DNA of 64,000 bases from Angelakisella massiliensis (GTDB lineage: Bacteria > Bacillota > Clostridia > Oscillospirales > Ruminococcaceae): assembly GCF_900104675.1 (NCBI RefSeq), contig NZ_LT629945.1:2594756-2658755 (forward strand), in the 5' to 3' direction. The position numbers and the translations under genes are program-made. Shown piece after piece: positions 43,959 through 52,882 of this stretch. The notes under the pieces were generated by a model. The model made no database searches. It was given only the letters and a program-made list of their open reading frames with translations, and was not told the DNA's origin. Position 1 is the first letter of the stretch. Each line of letters opens with the position of its first letter.

Positions 43959-44465
43959 TCATTCTGTTTCGGTATTATTTTCATTCTTCGCCGGCCGCTC
44001 TACCTCCGGCAGCGGAACTTCGGGCAGCTGATAGGAAGTGTAGGCTTCCACCTTTTGGGACTGCTGCTGCGCCCCGGAACTGCCCACAAGGACCTGCTGA
44101 AAATAGACATCCTCTTCTTCGGCGGAATCATACCGGGCCCGAAGCTGTTTCAGCCCCTCCCATCCGGTCTGTTTATAACCATAGTCCAAGGTCCTGATCG
44201 CCAGATCCGCCTGATCATCCGACCAATAGATCTGGGCCTTTTTTTCATACAATACGCCTTCCTGAGGATAATCCTGAACAGCCTGATCACAGAGGCTCAG
44301 CGCTTGCTGATGATCTCCGGTTTTGGTCAGACGGTTGATCTGAAGAAGGTACTCATCCAGAGAAACCGTCTGGCCCTGTACCCACCAAAGAGCTCCCGCT
44401 CCTGCCAACAGAATCACCATGATGATCATCCATCGGCGCAGCCGTTGTCCGGCCTTCTTTTTCAT
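43959..44465 (-). CDS. TPR-like membrane-anchored protein
   Basis: The 168-residue product has one N-terminal membrane segment (about 12-30: MIIMVILLAGAGALWW), then TPR-like helices (LLQINRLTKTGDHQQALSLC, YPQEGVLYEKKAQIYWS) and a Pro/Glu-rich C-terminus (LPEVPLPEVERPAKN). The ATG at 44465 follows GGAGG by 8 bases. It overlaps the end of the preceding receptor gene by 113 bases in another frame. It may be a membrane adaptor of the receptor pair. Confidence 0.7.
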   Translation of the reverse strand: MKKKAGQRLRRWMIIMVILLAGAGALWWVQGQTVSLDEYLLQINRLTKTGDHQQALSLCDQAVQDYPQEGVLYEKKAQIYWSDDQADLAIRTLDYGYKQTGWEGLKQLRARYDSAEEEDVYFQQVLVGSSGAQQQSQKVEAYTSYQLPEVPLPEVERPAKNENNTETE

Positions 44466-47058
44466 TGACACTGCCTCCCAATCCTTTGTAGCTCTCCATC
44501 CTGTAGTAGGCGGCCAGAAGGTCCTGGCTGTCCTGACGGCAGATGGTGTCAAAAATCTCATAGGCGGTTTGGTAGTCGCCATTACGGAAGCTGCACAATC
44601 CCTCTTCAAAGGACATTCTGGTTGTCAGCTGAGTGGGATTTTCCTCCTCTGAAATCAGCTGATAAAAGGACGTTTCTTCCACCCATCCAGCCATACGGTA
44701 AGAGTATCCCGACAGGCGGCCATCCATCTGCCCTTCCTTTTGCGTCAGGAAAAATCCCCGATAACCAGGACCCGTCCAACGCTCTTCCAGGCTGCGCAGG
44801 CGATTGCCTTCTTTTGAGAGGGTCAATACCCGTTTGACAGACTGATCCCCGATGACTCCTGCCTCAAGAACTGCGGGCGTGAGGAAAAGCGTGCTGCAAT
44901 GCTTTAAAACCGGATGATCCAGCAGCTGCTGCAGCGCCGCCAAAGCCTGTTCTTCTTTCTCAAAGCAGCAGCGCAGCATTTTGTGATCAAATCTCACCAA
45001 CAAGCCCTGCTGCCGGCGCACCGCTTCCATCCCCTCTTCCATCAGCCGGTTTACAGGCTGAGCCAGGTTGGAATGAAAAGATATTGTCAGCAGCATCACA
45101 TTTTGCTTTACCATCTGACCTGCATGAACCTGAGCGAAGGAATCCGCGCCCATCAGCCGGATCATATCTTTGGGGATCAAAAGCTCATACTGTCCGTTGC
45201 AGGTACGGATATCCCTGAGATACACCTGAATGCTTCCGGTCATCGCCTTCATGGTCTGAGCGGTTTCCGCCACTTCATCCTGCCCGGCAAAATCTGTGAT
45301 CTTCCATTCTCCTGACGCGGCAGACCGGGAAAGCTCATGGTTTAGTCTGCGCAGACGCTTCATAAACAGCCAGATGAGCAAATTTTCCACCAGCAGCAGA
45401 ATCAGCCAGGTGCCTGCCGCTACCCGCAGCAGCACCAGCACCGATTCCAGCGTCATCACCTGCTGACTGTATCCATCGGTGACCGAAGCCGCAACCAATT
45501 CGCAATTTTCCCCTCCCTTCAGGGAAAAATCCGCTGCCGATATGACATACCGCAGAATCCCTGCACTGCGCTGGTCCTCAAAAGATTGGCTCACTCCAGT
45601 CTCCACAGCCTGCTCGCAATAACTTTGCGCCTGCCCGTTGATGGCATATTCCACCGGAACCGGAGCGGTCAGATCGGAACTATACACACAATACCACTGT
45701 CCATTTTGCCGCAAAAACAATTCGTACCCATAATCCAACCCACTGGCTGTCTGCGTACTGATCCAGCTGTTGAGGCTGCTGGTCAGCTCCTGGGGGAGGC
45801 CATAAATTCCTCCCTCATATATTTCCACACTGCCTTTCCGCTCCAGTACCCCCAGCAGGGACTGCACCGCGTTGGCACTGTTGAGCTGCTGTCTCTGCCT
45901 GGAATACTGCTGCATAAACATACTGGAAATTATGGTGATAATTGCCGCCCCTGCCATCGCAATGGCAATGGAACTCAAACTGATCCGGGTACGGACACTG
46001 AGGAAATATCGTTCTCCTTTTTGGCGTCCGTTTCGCTTACGCACCCAAAACAGCCAGAAAAATCCTAAAATCACCAGCTCCACCAGCAGGGCTGTCAAAA
46101 AGCAAAGTCCCGCAATGTGCTCCCGAAGATCTCCCTGCAAATACCGGAAAGTTTGTACACTACTGCCATCCCAATAGATACCGCTCAGAGCGCTTCCATC
46201 CTCCATAGATGCGCAAAAAGTGCCGTCAGACCGGGGATGGACATTCTGCAGCGCTGACAAGTTCAGCTCCTGTGGAATAGGTTGAGAAGAAACAGCGCCG
46301 GTATGCAGATTCACCTGAATGATACTGCGCTGATAAAAATCCAGAAAAGACAGTGTCCCATCCTCATATCCCAAGCCATTGAGGAGGATGGCCCCGGAAT
46401 CCGTGCTGGGATAAATCTTTTCATTCTGCAAAAAGATTCCCTGGTTTCGGTAAAGAGCCAGCAGACCCATTTCAGTATAAACATAACGCTCCGGTTCACA
46501 GCCAAGGCGCTCTGTTGCGCTCACCTGTCTGGTGGGCTCCCCAGGTTTTTTCGCATAGGTAAGCAGCTGGTCAAAGGATGCCTGATAGAGGGTAAAGTAC
46601 AGCTCGCCGTCTATCACACTGAAAAGCTGTTCTGACTGGAAGCTGCCCTCCACCTCCTCTTCTGAAATCTCCCACACCAAACGAAGTCTTTCCCACTGAA
46701 AATCTGCCTGGTAGATGGCCTTGGTCTCATTCCCCCCCGGTTCATGAAGGGTGCAGGCCACATAGAGCGTACCGTTTTCATCCTCGATCAGCTGATCAAA
46801 GCTTTTTACGCTCTGCCGCCCCAGATCAATGTTCAGCACCTGAATATTTCCCGTCAGCTTTCCATCGGCATCAGTACAGAAAATGTGAGACAAAACCCCA
46901 TTCTCCTCAATACCGGCAAAGCCGTCCCCATATGGGATCAGTGTCTTGCAATAATCCACTTCCAGGTGGGTATCCGAATAAGTGACCACACCGGTGAGCA
47001 ACAAAGGAAGCATCAGCAGGCAGACTGCCAGCAGCAGCCGTTTCAGCCATTTTTTCAC
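44353..47058 (-). CDS. Membrane receptor with degenerate cyclase-like domain and TPR tail (copy 2)
   Basis: The 901-residue product starts at a GTG in a GTGA overlap with the previous gene's TGA, 5 bases after AAGGAGG. It has an N-terminal membrane segment (about 5-25), an extracytoplasmic beta-rich domain (to about 310), membrane segments near 320-340 and 365-390, a second outside domain, a membrane segment near 535-555 with HAMP-like follow-up, and a cytoplasmic domain. The latter (NGQYELLIPKDMIRLMGA... MLLTISFHS ... RFDHKMLRCCF) aligns with class III adenylate cyclases but lacks both metal Asp residues. A TPR-like pair follows (FRNGDYQTAYEIFDTICRQD). It is paralogous to the upstream 47055-49715 gene. 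The last 35 residues overlap the TPR gene and look non-homologous. Confidence 0.7.
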   Translation of the reverse strand: MKKWLKRLLLAVCLLMLPLLLTGVVTYSDTHLEVDYCKTLIPYGDGFAGIEENGVLSHIFCTDADGKLTGNIQVLNIDLGRQSVKSFDQLIEDENGTLYVACTLHEPGGNETKAIYQADFQWERLRLVWEISEEEVEGSFQSEQLFSVIDGELYFTLYQASFDQLLTYAKKPGEPTRQVSATERLGCEPERYVYTEMGLLALYRNQGIFLQNEKIYPSTDSGAILLNGLGYEDGTLSFLDFYQRSIIQVNLHTGAVSSQPIPQELNLSALQNVHPRSDGTFCASMEDGSALSGIYWDGSSVQTFRYLQGDLREHIAGLCFLTALLVELVILGFFWLFWVRKRNGRQKGERYFLSVRTRISLSSIAIAMAGAAIITIISSMFMQQYSRQRQQLNSANAVQSLLGVLERKGSVEIYEGGIYGLPQELTSSLNSWISTQTASGLDYGYELFLRQNGQWYCVYSSDLTAPVPVEYAINGQAQSYCEQAVETGVSQSFEDQRSAGILRYVISAADFSLKGGENCELVAASVTDGYSQQVMTLESVLVLLRVAAGTWLILLLVENLLIWLFMKRLRRLNHELSRSAASGEWKITDFAGQDEVAETAQTMKAMTGSIQVYLRDIRTCNGQYELLIPKDMIRLMGADSFAQVHAGQMVKQNVMLLTISFHSNLAQPVNRLMEEGMEAVRRQQGLLVRFDHKMLRCCFEKEEQALAALQQLLDHPVLKHCSTLFLTPAVLEAGVIGDQSVKRVLTLSKEGNRLRSLEERWTGPGYRGFFLTQKEGQMDGRLSGYSYRMAGWVEETSFYQLISEEENPTQLTTRMSFEEGLCSFRNGDYQTAYEIFDTICRQDSQDLLAAYYRMESYKGLGGSVNEKEGRTTAAPMDDHHGDSVGRSGSSLVGTGPDGFSG

Positions 47059-49715
47059 ACCTGTTCCTCCTTTTGCAGCCCACCTGTTTGAGCATCGATC
47101 AGTCTGATATAATAAAGCGCCGCATGGTCCTGGGGATAACGGCAAAGGGCCTGAATGAAGCTGCTCCGGGCCAATATGTACTGTCCCCGGAAGAATTGCT
47201 CCACTCCCCGCTCCAGATCCTGCTGGCCAATTCGGTACTGGTTGGCAGAGGAATCCAGGAAGCATTCCATCAAGCCCTGGCAGTCCAGCAGACCTACCTT
47301 ACGGAAGCTCCACTTTTCCCGCTCCAATGGGAAGGAGCCTTCCACCGCCAGTACACGGCAGCGCATCCCGTCCCGATAAGCGCAAAGAGCTTCCTTGCGG
47401 TTCTGATCTTCCGGGAAAACCAGAAAACGATATTCCTCATTCACGCCCAGCACCTGCACCGTCACCGGCGTATGATCAAAGGCGATATAAACATTGGGAT
47501 CCTCCTGCGCCGCTGCCGCTGCCGCATAAAAGAGAGAGGCTTTTTGGGAAACCAGGACGATCTCCTCCCCGGTAACAGAGGCGAAAAATCCGTCACAGGG
47601 CTCCATCCATCCAATCAGCTTCTTGGTCATTTTTTGGATCTCGTCAAAGGTCCTCTCCCCTATATTGAGATAGGCAATATAAAGGGGAAGGGTCTCCTTC
47701 TCCTCAAGTGTCAGCTGGGCCACACTCTTTTTATGGAACAAAGCCAAAATCTGTTTGGAAAAATAAGCCTTGCTCAAATCCTGAAGATACCCAAGCTGCT
47801 GGATACTGTCTCCAAACTGCTCTGCCAGCTGCCGGAAGGTATCCTCCAGGTCGGTGATTTCATTGCGTACCCCTTCCCGGGGAGGCGTCAGCTGGGGAAG
47901 TTCACCCAGGGTAAGCTGCTTTGCCATCCTTCTGAGGCTGGAAAGAGGTTTGAGGGAGAAATAAATGACCGGCGCCAGCAGCAGTACCAGTAAGGCGCAA
48001 AAAACGATCTGCCAGAAGGCAAAACGATAGATCACCTGCTTGACCTGATTGTCGCCTTCAATGCGGTCGCCCAAAATCAGATAAAAGCCATTGATCGTAC
48101 CATCTTCCAGCCGGCTGGGCAGAATCAGGCCCATGAACTTCTGATTGGTTTCGCTGTAATAGGTGAACATCTGATCCGTATCCGCTGCTATGGTATCCAG
48201 AAAGAACTCCAGCTCCCGCGGCGCCATCCACTGGTCCAGGGGCAGCATGGAATAGGGGCCGTATATGGAGTAATAGGCATTGTCCTGCCGGTCCAGTCCA
48301 TAATATTCGATGGTGCAGTGATACTGATTGGAAAACTCCTGTTCTGCATCCGCGTCCCAAATCGCCGGCTCTTCATACAGCTGAAGGGAAAGGATCCGCA
48401 GATCATAAAACATGGTATAGTAGTCTTCCAGCATGGTAAAGTCGTTTTGCTCCAGGCCCTCGATGATGATATGGAAATCCTCAATGGTCTGATGGACGCC
48501 ATAAGAATGGAGCTCTTGCGCAATTGACTCCATAGTCTGCTGATCCTGCTGCTGATGGTACTGGGTCAGCAATACCGACACCAGCCAGATAGACCCGCAG
48601 GAAAGCAGAGCCATTGTGGGGATCATGGCGGACAGAATCTTCACCACCACCGAGCCATGATTCCAAAGGTAACGGGCCAGAAAACAAATTCCCAGCTCCA
48701 GCGCCCCCAAAACCAGCACCAAAACCACACACCACAGTATAAATACCGGCGTGGCCACTACTTGGGAGGAATCGTATATATGGAACTGTCCGTCCCATTC
48801 CACCAAAACTCTGGGCATATCCAGATCATAATAAGCGGCAGCGAAGTTCTCCTCATCCACCATGCTCAAATCACCCACGCCCCGCAGGGAAAGGTCATAT
48901 TCCCACAGGCGGTTGAGGGGGCTCTCCCAATTGATCTGCAGCTTTTTTTCTCCTGGTAAAACCCGCTCTACCACACAGTCAGTCTGATTGACGGCATAAA
49001 CAAAACCCTCTTTACTGGTAAGCAGATCGGAATAGTGGTCCGATGAAAGCTGCTGACCATCGCTGTAAATTCCGCGGAGCCCGTCATACAAAGAAATCCG
49101 GATATCGCCCCACTTGATATTCCTCAGCAGGGGAGCCGAAATAGGTGTGACCTGTTCCAGCGTACAGGTGCCATCCTCGAGGGCAAAGGAAAGATCCCAA
49201 TAATCACCATTTTCCGTGGTTCCAATGGCATAAAAATACAGGACGTCACCCTCTGTGGTGATATCTGCCCGTCGATCTATGTAAGCGGAAATGCCCCGCT
49301 GGGCGGCCTGCTCTTTAACCATCGTTTCCAGGTTCTCATAAAGAAGAAGCATTTCCTGCTGCTGAAAGTCCAGATAATACAGATCAAAGCAGTCATCGGT
49401 TTCACCGATGATATTGTAAAAGTCCACGAAATACCAGCCTTCATCTCCCTGGATCAGCTTCCAGGCAAGGTGGTGCTTGCCGCCCTCCATACGGTCGTAG
49501 GAAATTTTTCCCACAATGCGGTTTTCCTCATTCAGTTTCAGTATATTGGTCTGTTCATCATTATCGTCCACAACCACGACATAATCCTCATCCCTTCCAA
49601 TCAAAAAAGGATGATGATAGGTATAATTGGCTACATATCGGTGGAGAAACCAACAGCCCGCCACTGATGAAACGATCCAGAGAAACAGAAGAAAAAGCCA
49701 TCTCTTTTTTCCCAT
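47055..49715 (-). CDS. Membrane receptor with degenerate cyclase-like domain and TPR tail (copy 1)
   Basis: The 886-residue product has an N-terminal membrane segment (about 6-25), a beta-rich outside domain, membrane segments near 320-345 and 355-380, an outside domain of about 190 residues, a membrane segment near 580-600 and a HAMP-like stretch (SLRRMAKQLTLGELPQLT). Its cytoplasmic domain (YFSKQILALFHKKSVAQLTLEE... LYIAYLNIGE ... SVTGEEIVL) resembles adenylate/guanylate cyclases without the metal aspartates. A TPR-like end follows (FFRGQYILARSSFIQALCRYPQD). I prefer the ATG at 49715 after AGAGGATAC. An ATG at 49739 overlaps the previous stop as ATGA and could add 8 residues. A sensory receptor that regulates injection-system assembly or firing is a reasonable inference. 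Confidence 0.7.
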   Translation of the reverse strand: MGKKRWLFLLFLWIVSSVAGCWFLHRYVANYTYHHPFLIGRDEDYVVVVDDNDEQTNILKLNEENRIVGKISYDRMEGGKHHLAWKLIQGDEGWYFVDFYNIIGETDDCFDLYYLDFQQQEMLLLYENLETMVKEQAAQRGISAYIDRRADITTEGDVLYFYAIGTTENGDYWDLSFALEDGTCTLEQVTPISAPLLRNIKWGDIRISLYDGLRGIYSDGQQLSSDHYSDLLTSKEGFVYAVNQTDCVVERVLPGEKKLQINWESPLNRLWEYDLSLRGVGDLSMVDEENFAAAYYDLDMPRVLVEWDGQFHIYDSSQVVATPVFILWCVVLVLVLGALELGICFLARYLWNHGSVVVKILSAMIPTMALLSCGSIWLVSVLLTQYHQQQDQQTMESIAQELHSYGVHQTIEDFHIIIEGLEQNDFTMLEDYYTMFYDLRILSLQLYEEPAIWDADAEQEFSNQYHCTIEYYGLDRQDNAYYSIYGPYSMLPLDQWMAPRELEFFLDTIAADTDQMFTYYSETNQKFMGLILPSRLEDGTINGFYLILGDRIEGDNQVKQVIYRFAFWQIVFCALLVLLLAPVIYFSLKPLSSLRRMAKQLTLGELPQLTPPREGVRNEITDLEDTFRQLAEQFGDSIQQLGYLQDLSKAYFSKQILALFHKKSVAQLTLEEKETLPLYIAYLNIGERTFDEIQKMTKKLIGWMEPCDGFFASVTGEEIVLVSQKASLFYAAAAAAQEDPNVYIAFDHTPVTVQVLGVNEEYRFLVFPEDQNRKEALCAYRDGMRCRVLAVEGSFPLEREKWSFRKVGLLDCQGLMECFLDSSANQYRIGQQDLERGVEQFFRGQYILARSSFIQALCRYPQDHAALYYIRLIDAQTGGLQKEEQV

Positions 49716-49735
49716 GGTGCTGTATCCTCTTATCT

Positions 49736-50128
49736 TCATGGAATTTGAATGGTGGTTTGCCCGGGATTGGTGATTTGGATCATTCCCCCATAGGCGCAGG
49801 TCAGCTTGCAGCTGTTGTTAAGCGCCGGCTGCCCTCCGATCAGGCAGGTGGGCGATCCCGGCGCCCAGGGACCTGGAATCACAGGAATACAGGGCATAGG
49901 CGTAAGCACTCCCAGGGCTGCCGCTGTGGCGGAAGCCACGGTTGGGTTTGCCATGGAAGAGCACATCCCAAAGGGCATGATGTTGACCATAGGCTTGTTG
50001 TCCATGATGTTGGCCAAGCCCATCACATTGGTCACCTTATTCTGCGGGAGCACCATCAGGGAGGAAGGCGCCATTCCAAAACTGCACTGCAGCATCGCGC
50101 CGCCGCAAACAGCCAGAGCCATTGTCAT
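49736..50128 (-). CDS. DUF4280 PAAR-like spike-tip protein
   Basis: The 130-residue product is a DUF4280 protein: start MALAVCGGAMLQCSFGMAPS, then IMPFGMC, TPMPCIPVIPGPW, and CLIGGQPALNNSCKLTCAYGG with conserved cysteines. DUF4280 domains are PAAR-like caps of phage-tail-like and type VI spikes that sharpen the tip and can carry effectors. Start and stop overlap neighbouring genes (ATGA at both ends), showing tight coupling. Two near ATGs (50128, 50122) are possible; AGGAG lies before the first. Confidence 0.9.
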   Translation of the reverse strand: MTMALAVCGGAMLQCSFGMAPSSLMVLPQNKVTNVMGLANIMDNKPMVNIMPFGMCSSMANPTVASATAAALGVLTPMPCIPVIPGPWAPGSPTCLIGGQPALNNSCKLTCAYGGMIQITNPGQTTIQIP

Positions 50129-50817
50129 TCATCTCCTGTTCGTTTTCTGGATACCAGCAGCTGCCCATCCCGGTCCACAAGATGGAGGGCGCTGCAGGAA
50201 GCGGGCAGCGGGATGTCGTAGTTTTCCAACCTTTCATCCAGCTGTACCGCCGTAAAAATTCCTGTACGATAGTCCATGGGCCATGGACAGGGACGGTCCA
50301 GCTGATAAACGCCATCGCTTTTTCCCTGGGGACTAAGCCAGAAAAGCCCCCTCTTATTCTTTCCGCCGTCAATCCAAACGCGAAGGATGGAAAAAGCGGG
50401 GCCTGTATCATAAAGGGCCAATTCCTTGCCGCCGGAGGCAAAGGATTCCGTCAGCTGAAAGCGGGGAGGCTTTTGCTCCAGAACCGCCCAAACCGGCTTT
50501 TTTGAAGGAACAGTGCCTGTCAGCCACTCCACCGTCTGGGCGAAAGGAAACTGTCTGCCCGGAAACAATCCCACCTCAATGAGGGAAAAGTTTTGTTCCA
50601 CCGGCACCATGATCTCCTTGGACTGATAAAAAGGCGCTTCCACAATGATGGTATAGAGCGCGGCAGGCAGATTGAGAAAAACCCAGAAACCATCCTTTTT
50701 CCGCTGCGCCGCAATACCGTTGTTCAGGCGCACCCGAACGCCATTCTCCAGCGGTTTGCCTGTCAGCGCATCGGTCACTATCAGTGCCAAGCTTACCTTT
50801 ATGATTCTTTCAGCCAT
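50125..50817 (-). CDS. Carboxypeptidase-regulatory-like (Ig-fold) protein of the injection system
   Basis: The 230-residue product begins with KVSLALIVTDALTGKPLENGVRVRLNN and FWVFLNLPAALYTIIVEAPFYQ, the pattern of carboxypeptidase-regulatory beta-sandwich domains often present in tail-like systems. It then has a second beta-rich part (about 100-225). There is no signal peptide. The ATG at 50817 follows GGAGTGTG; the frame upstream is open but non-coding. It lies between the DUF4255 and DUF4280 genes and probably decorates the spike or baseplate. Confidence 0.65.
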   Translation of the reverse strand: MAERIIKVSLALIVTDALTGKPLENGVRVRLNNGIAAQRKKDGFWVFLNLPAALYTIIVEAPFYQSKEIMVPVEQNFSLIEVGLFPGRQFPFAQTVEWLTGTVPSKKPVWAVLEQKPPRFQLTESFASGGKELALYDTGPAFSILRVWIDGGKNKRGLFWLSPQGKSDGVYQLDRPCPWPMDYRTGIFTAVQLDERLENYDIPLPASCSALHLVDRDGQLLVSRKRTGDE

Positions 50818-50828
50818 AACACACTCCT

Positions 50829-51371
50829 TCAGTTTTGCCTGGTATCCACCACAAATTCCCGTACCCGGGCCACTTCTCTGCTGCGGGTGGATTCCACGAT
50901 CACCGCGCGGGCGGAAACAAAGGCGGAAACCCGGTACAGATGGGAGGAGCTGCCCCAAATCTTTTCCCGCTCTTCCAGGGTGGGGCTGCACAGCTCCAGG
51001 GTAACGGTTTCACCCTCCTCCTGGGTGAGGAGGCTGTTGTCGTTGATGATCTGAAACACCCTGCCCAAAAGAGTCTGCTCCTCCTCAAAAAGGAATTTCA
51101 CATCGCTTTTGAGGTAGGGGGTTATCATATAAAACAGGTCCAGCACCAGTGGAGGATATTTTTGGGTGAACAGGGTTTGATTGCTGCGTCCGCTGATTCT
51201 GGCGTGCTCCGATTGCTGTACATTGTACAGATACACGCCCAATGAAAAGTCTCCCCTGTTGTCAGGCGCGCAAAGTCCCACGGCATCTTCCCGCAGCAGT
51301 TGAGGGGCCAGCCCCTCCCGAAGCAGTCCTACCAGCTGCCGGCTCACCTGCGCGATGGCGGTGTATTTCAT
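50829..51371 (-). CDS. DUF4255 (Pvc16/Afp16-type) protein, probable tail terminator
   Basis: The 180-residue product matches the DUF4255 N-terminal domain: VSRQLVGLLREGL, GVYLYNVQQSEHARI, YPPLVLDLFYMITPY, LLGRVFQIINDNSLL, then a strand near the end. Pvc16/Afp16 proteins cap the tube and sheath end and set length in extracellular contractile injection systems. The ATG overlaps the MORN gene stop as ATGA. This is one of the strongest markers that the locus is an injection system and not only a prophage tail. Confidence 0.9.
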   Translation of the reverse strand: MKYTAIAQVSRQLVGLLREGLAPQLLREDAVGLCAPDNRGDFSLGVYLYNVQQSEHARISGRSNQTLFTQKYPPLVLDLFYMITPYLKSDVKFLFEEEQTLLGRVFQIINDNSLLTQEEGETVTLELCSPTLEEREKIWGSSSHLYRVSAFVSARAVIVESTRSREVARVREFVVDTRQN

Positions 51372-52864
51372 TGCAAATCCTCCCCGTTGCCCAGATACTG
51401 TCCATTTAAAAAGGTCCCCTGACAAACAAGATTTCCGCTGGCATCATACAGCGTCCCCTGACCATTGAGGGTATTTTTCAAAAAGCTGCCCTCGTACCGG
51501 CGGATTCCGGTGGCACGGTCGTACAGAATGCCCTCACCATCCATCTGTCCTTCCTTGAAATTGCCCTTATAATAAGTAACGCCGGACTCCGGAGCATACA
51601 GAACCCCTTCTCCATCAAACAAGCCGTTTTTAAAAGAGCCGGTATAAAGCAGATTTCCCGTTTCCAGATCATAGGCGCTGCCGGAACCCTGATAGTTTCC
51701 CTCTGAAAACTCTCCCTCATACACCAGCACATCGTCTACATACTGCCGTCCGGAACCGCTCAGCTGCCCCTGCTGAAAGGTTCCCTCATAACGGAGTTTC
51801 TGTCCGCTTTCACTGGTGAGGTTCAGCACGCCGCTCCCCTGATAAACGCCACCGGAAAATTCCCCGGTGTAAAGCACCGTGCCGTCCTGGTTATAAAGGG
51901 TTCCTTTTCCCTCATACAGACCATCGGCCAGCCCTCCGCTGTATTTGAGGGAGCCGTCGGGATAATTTTCTTCTCCGCCGCTGCCGGTAAGGAAAACATC
52001 AGCGGAAAATGTGCCGGAATAAAGCACCGAACCATCAGCACTGTATTCCACCCCTTCTCCTTCCCGCTTGCCTTCCAGAAACTGTCCCCTGTAGGCCAGT
52101 ACGCCGTCGTGATACAATTCTCCCGTTCCGCTGTACTGCCCGGCTTTGAATTCTCCCGTATAAGCCAGGGAACCATTTTGAGTATACAGGGTACCTTCCC
52201 CTTCAAACAGGCCCGCGGCAAATTCGCCCTCATAGCGCAGGGCGCCGCTGCGGTAGTAAAGACTGCCCTGGCCCTGATACAGGTTCTCTGCAAATTCGCC
52301 CTGATAGCACAAAACACCGTCGCTGTAGTAAAGCTCCCCTGTTCCGCTATACTGCTCCTGCTCAAAGTTACCGGTATAAACCAGATTCCCGCAGGTATCA
52401 TAGAGGGTGCCATTTCCGTTGATGCGGCCATCCTCCAGCGCTCCCTGGAACAAAAGCGTTCCCCCGTCGGTATATAGCCGCACTTTTCCATTATAGCCGG
52501 CAATCAAAGACGAATCGATCTGCAGATCCCTGGTGAAAAAGGCGGATACCACCTGGGGATACACCACACGGATCAGTATCGCTGCCAACAACAGTATCCC
52601 CAGAACGATCGCTGCCAGCAGCACTTTGGAAACATAAAACCGGCCAAAGTCCAGATAATCCTTTCGGGAGGTTGGCTGAAAACCGATCTTTCCCTTGCCC
52701 AGCTCTTTGACATCCTGTATCACTTCCTGGCTGAGGGAATGAACTCCCAGCATCCTGGAAAGCCTCCGGGCACCGCCGGTAACAGTCTGGGCGACGGAGC
52801 GCTGAATCGTTGCGGCAGTATATTCCATACTTTTTTTCAGATCATTTGTGGGGTCGAACTTCAT
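51368..52864 (-). CDS. MORN-repeat protein with a membrane segment
   Basis: The 498-residue product has an N-terminal cytoplasmic part (about 1-78), one membrane segment (about 80-102: VLLAAIVLGILLLAAILIRV) and about 16 MORN repeats of 23 residues (pattern YxGEFxxGxYxGxGxLYxxDG) from about 125 to the end. MORN arrays bind lipids or proteins and can form long rods. The membrane segment suggests that the repeats sit on one side as a stalk. GGAGG lies before the ATG. Membrane-anchored MORN proteins are not standard parts of known injection systems. Confidence 0.85.
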   Translation of the reverse strand: MKFDPTNDLKKSMEYTAATIQRSVAQTVTGGARRLSRMLGVHSLSQEVIQDVKELGKGKIGFQPTSRKDYLDFGRFYVSKVLLAAIVLGILLLAAILIRVVYPQVVSAFFTRDLQIDSSLIAGYNGKVRLYTDGGTLLFQGALEDGRINGNGTLYDTCGNLVYTGNFEQEQYSGTGELYYSDGVLCYQGEFAENLYQGQGSLYYRSGALRYEGEFAAGLFEGEGTLYTQNGSLAYTGEFKAGQYSGTGELYHDGVLAYRGQFLEGKREGEGVEYSADGSVLYSGTFSADVFLTGSGGEENYPDGSLKYSGGLADGLYEGKGTLYNQDGTVLYTGEFSGGVYQGSGVLNLTSESGQKLRYEGTFQQGQLSGSGRQYVDDVLVYEGEFSEGNYQGSGSAYDLETGNLLYTGSFKNGLFDGEGVLYAPESGVTYYKGNFKEGQMDGEGILYDRATGIRRYEGSFLKNTLNGQGTLYDASGNLVCQGTFLNGQYLGNGEDLQ

Positions 52865-52882
52865 CGCCCTCCTCCTCTCCCA

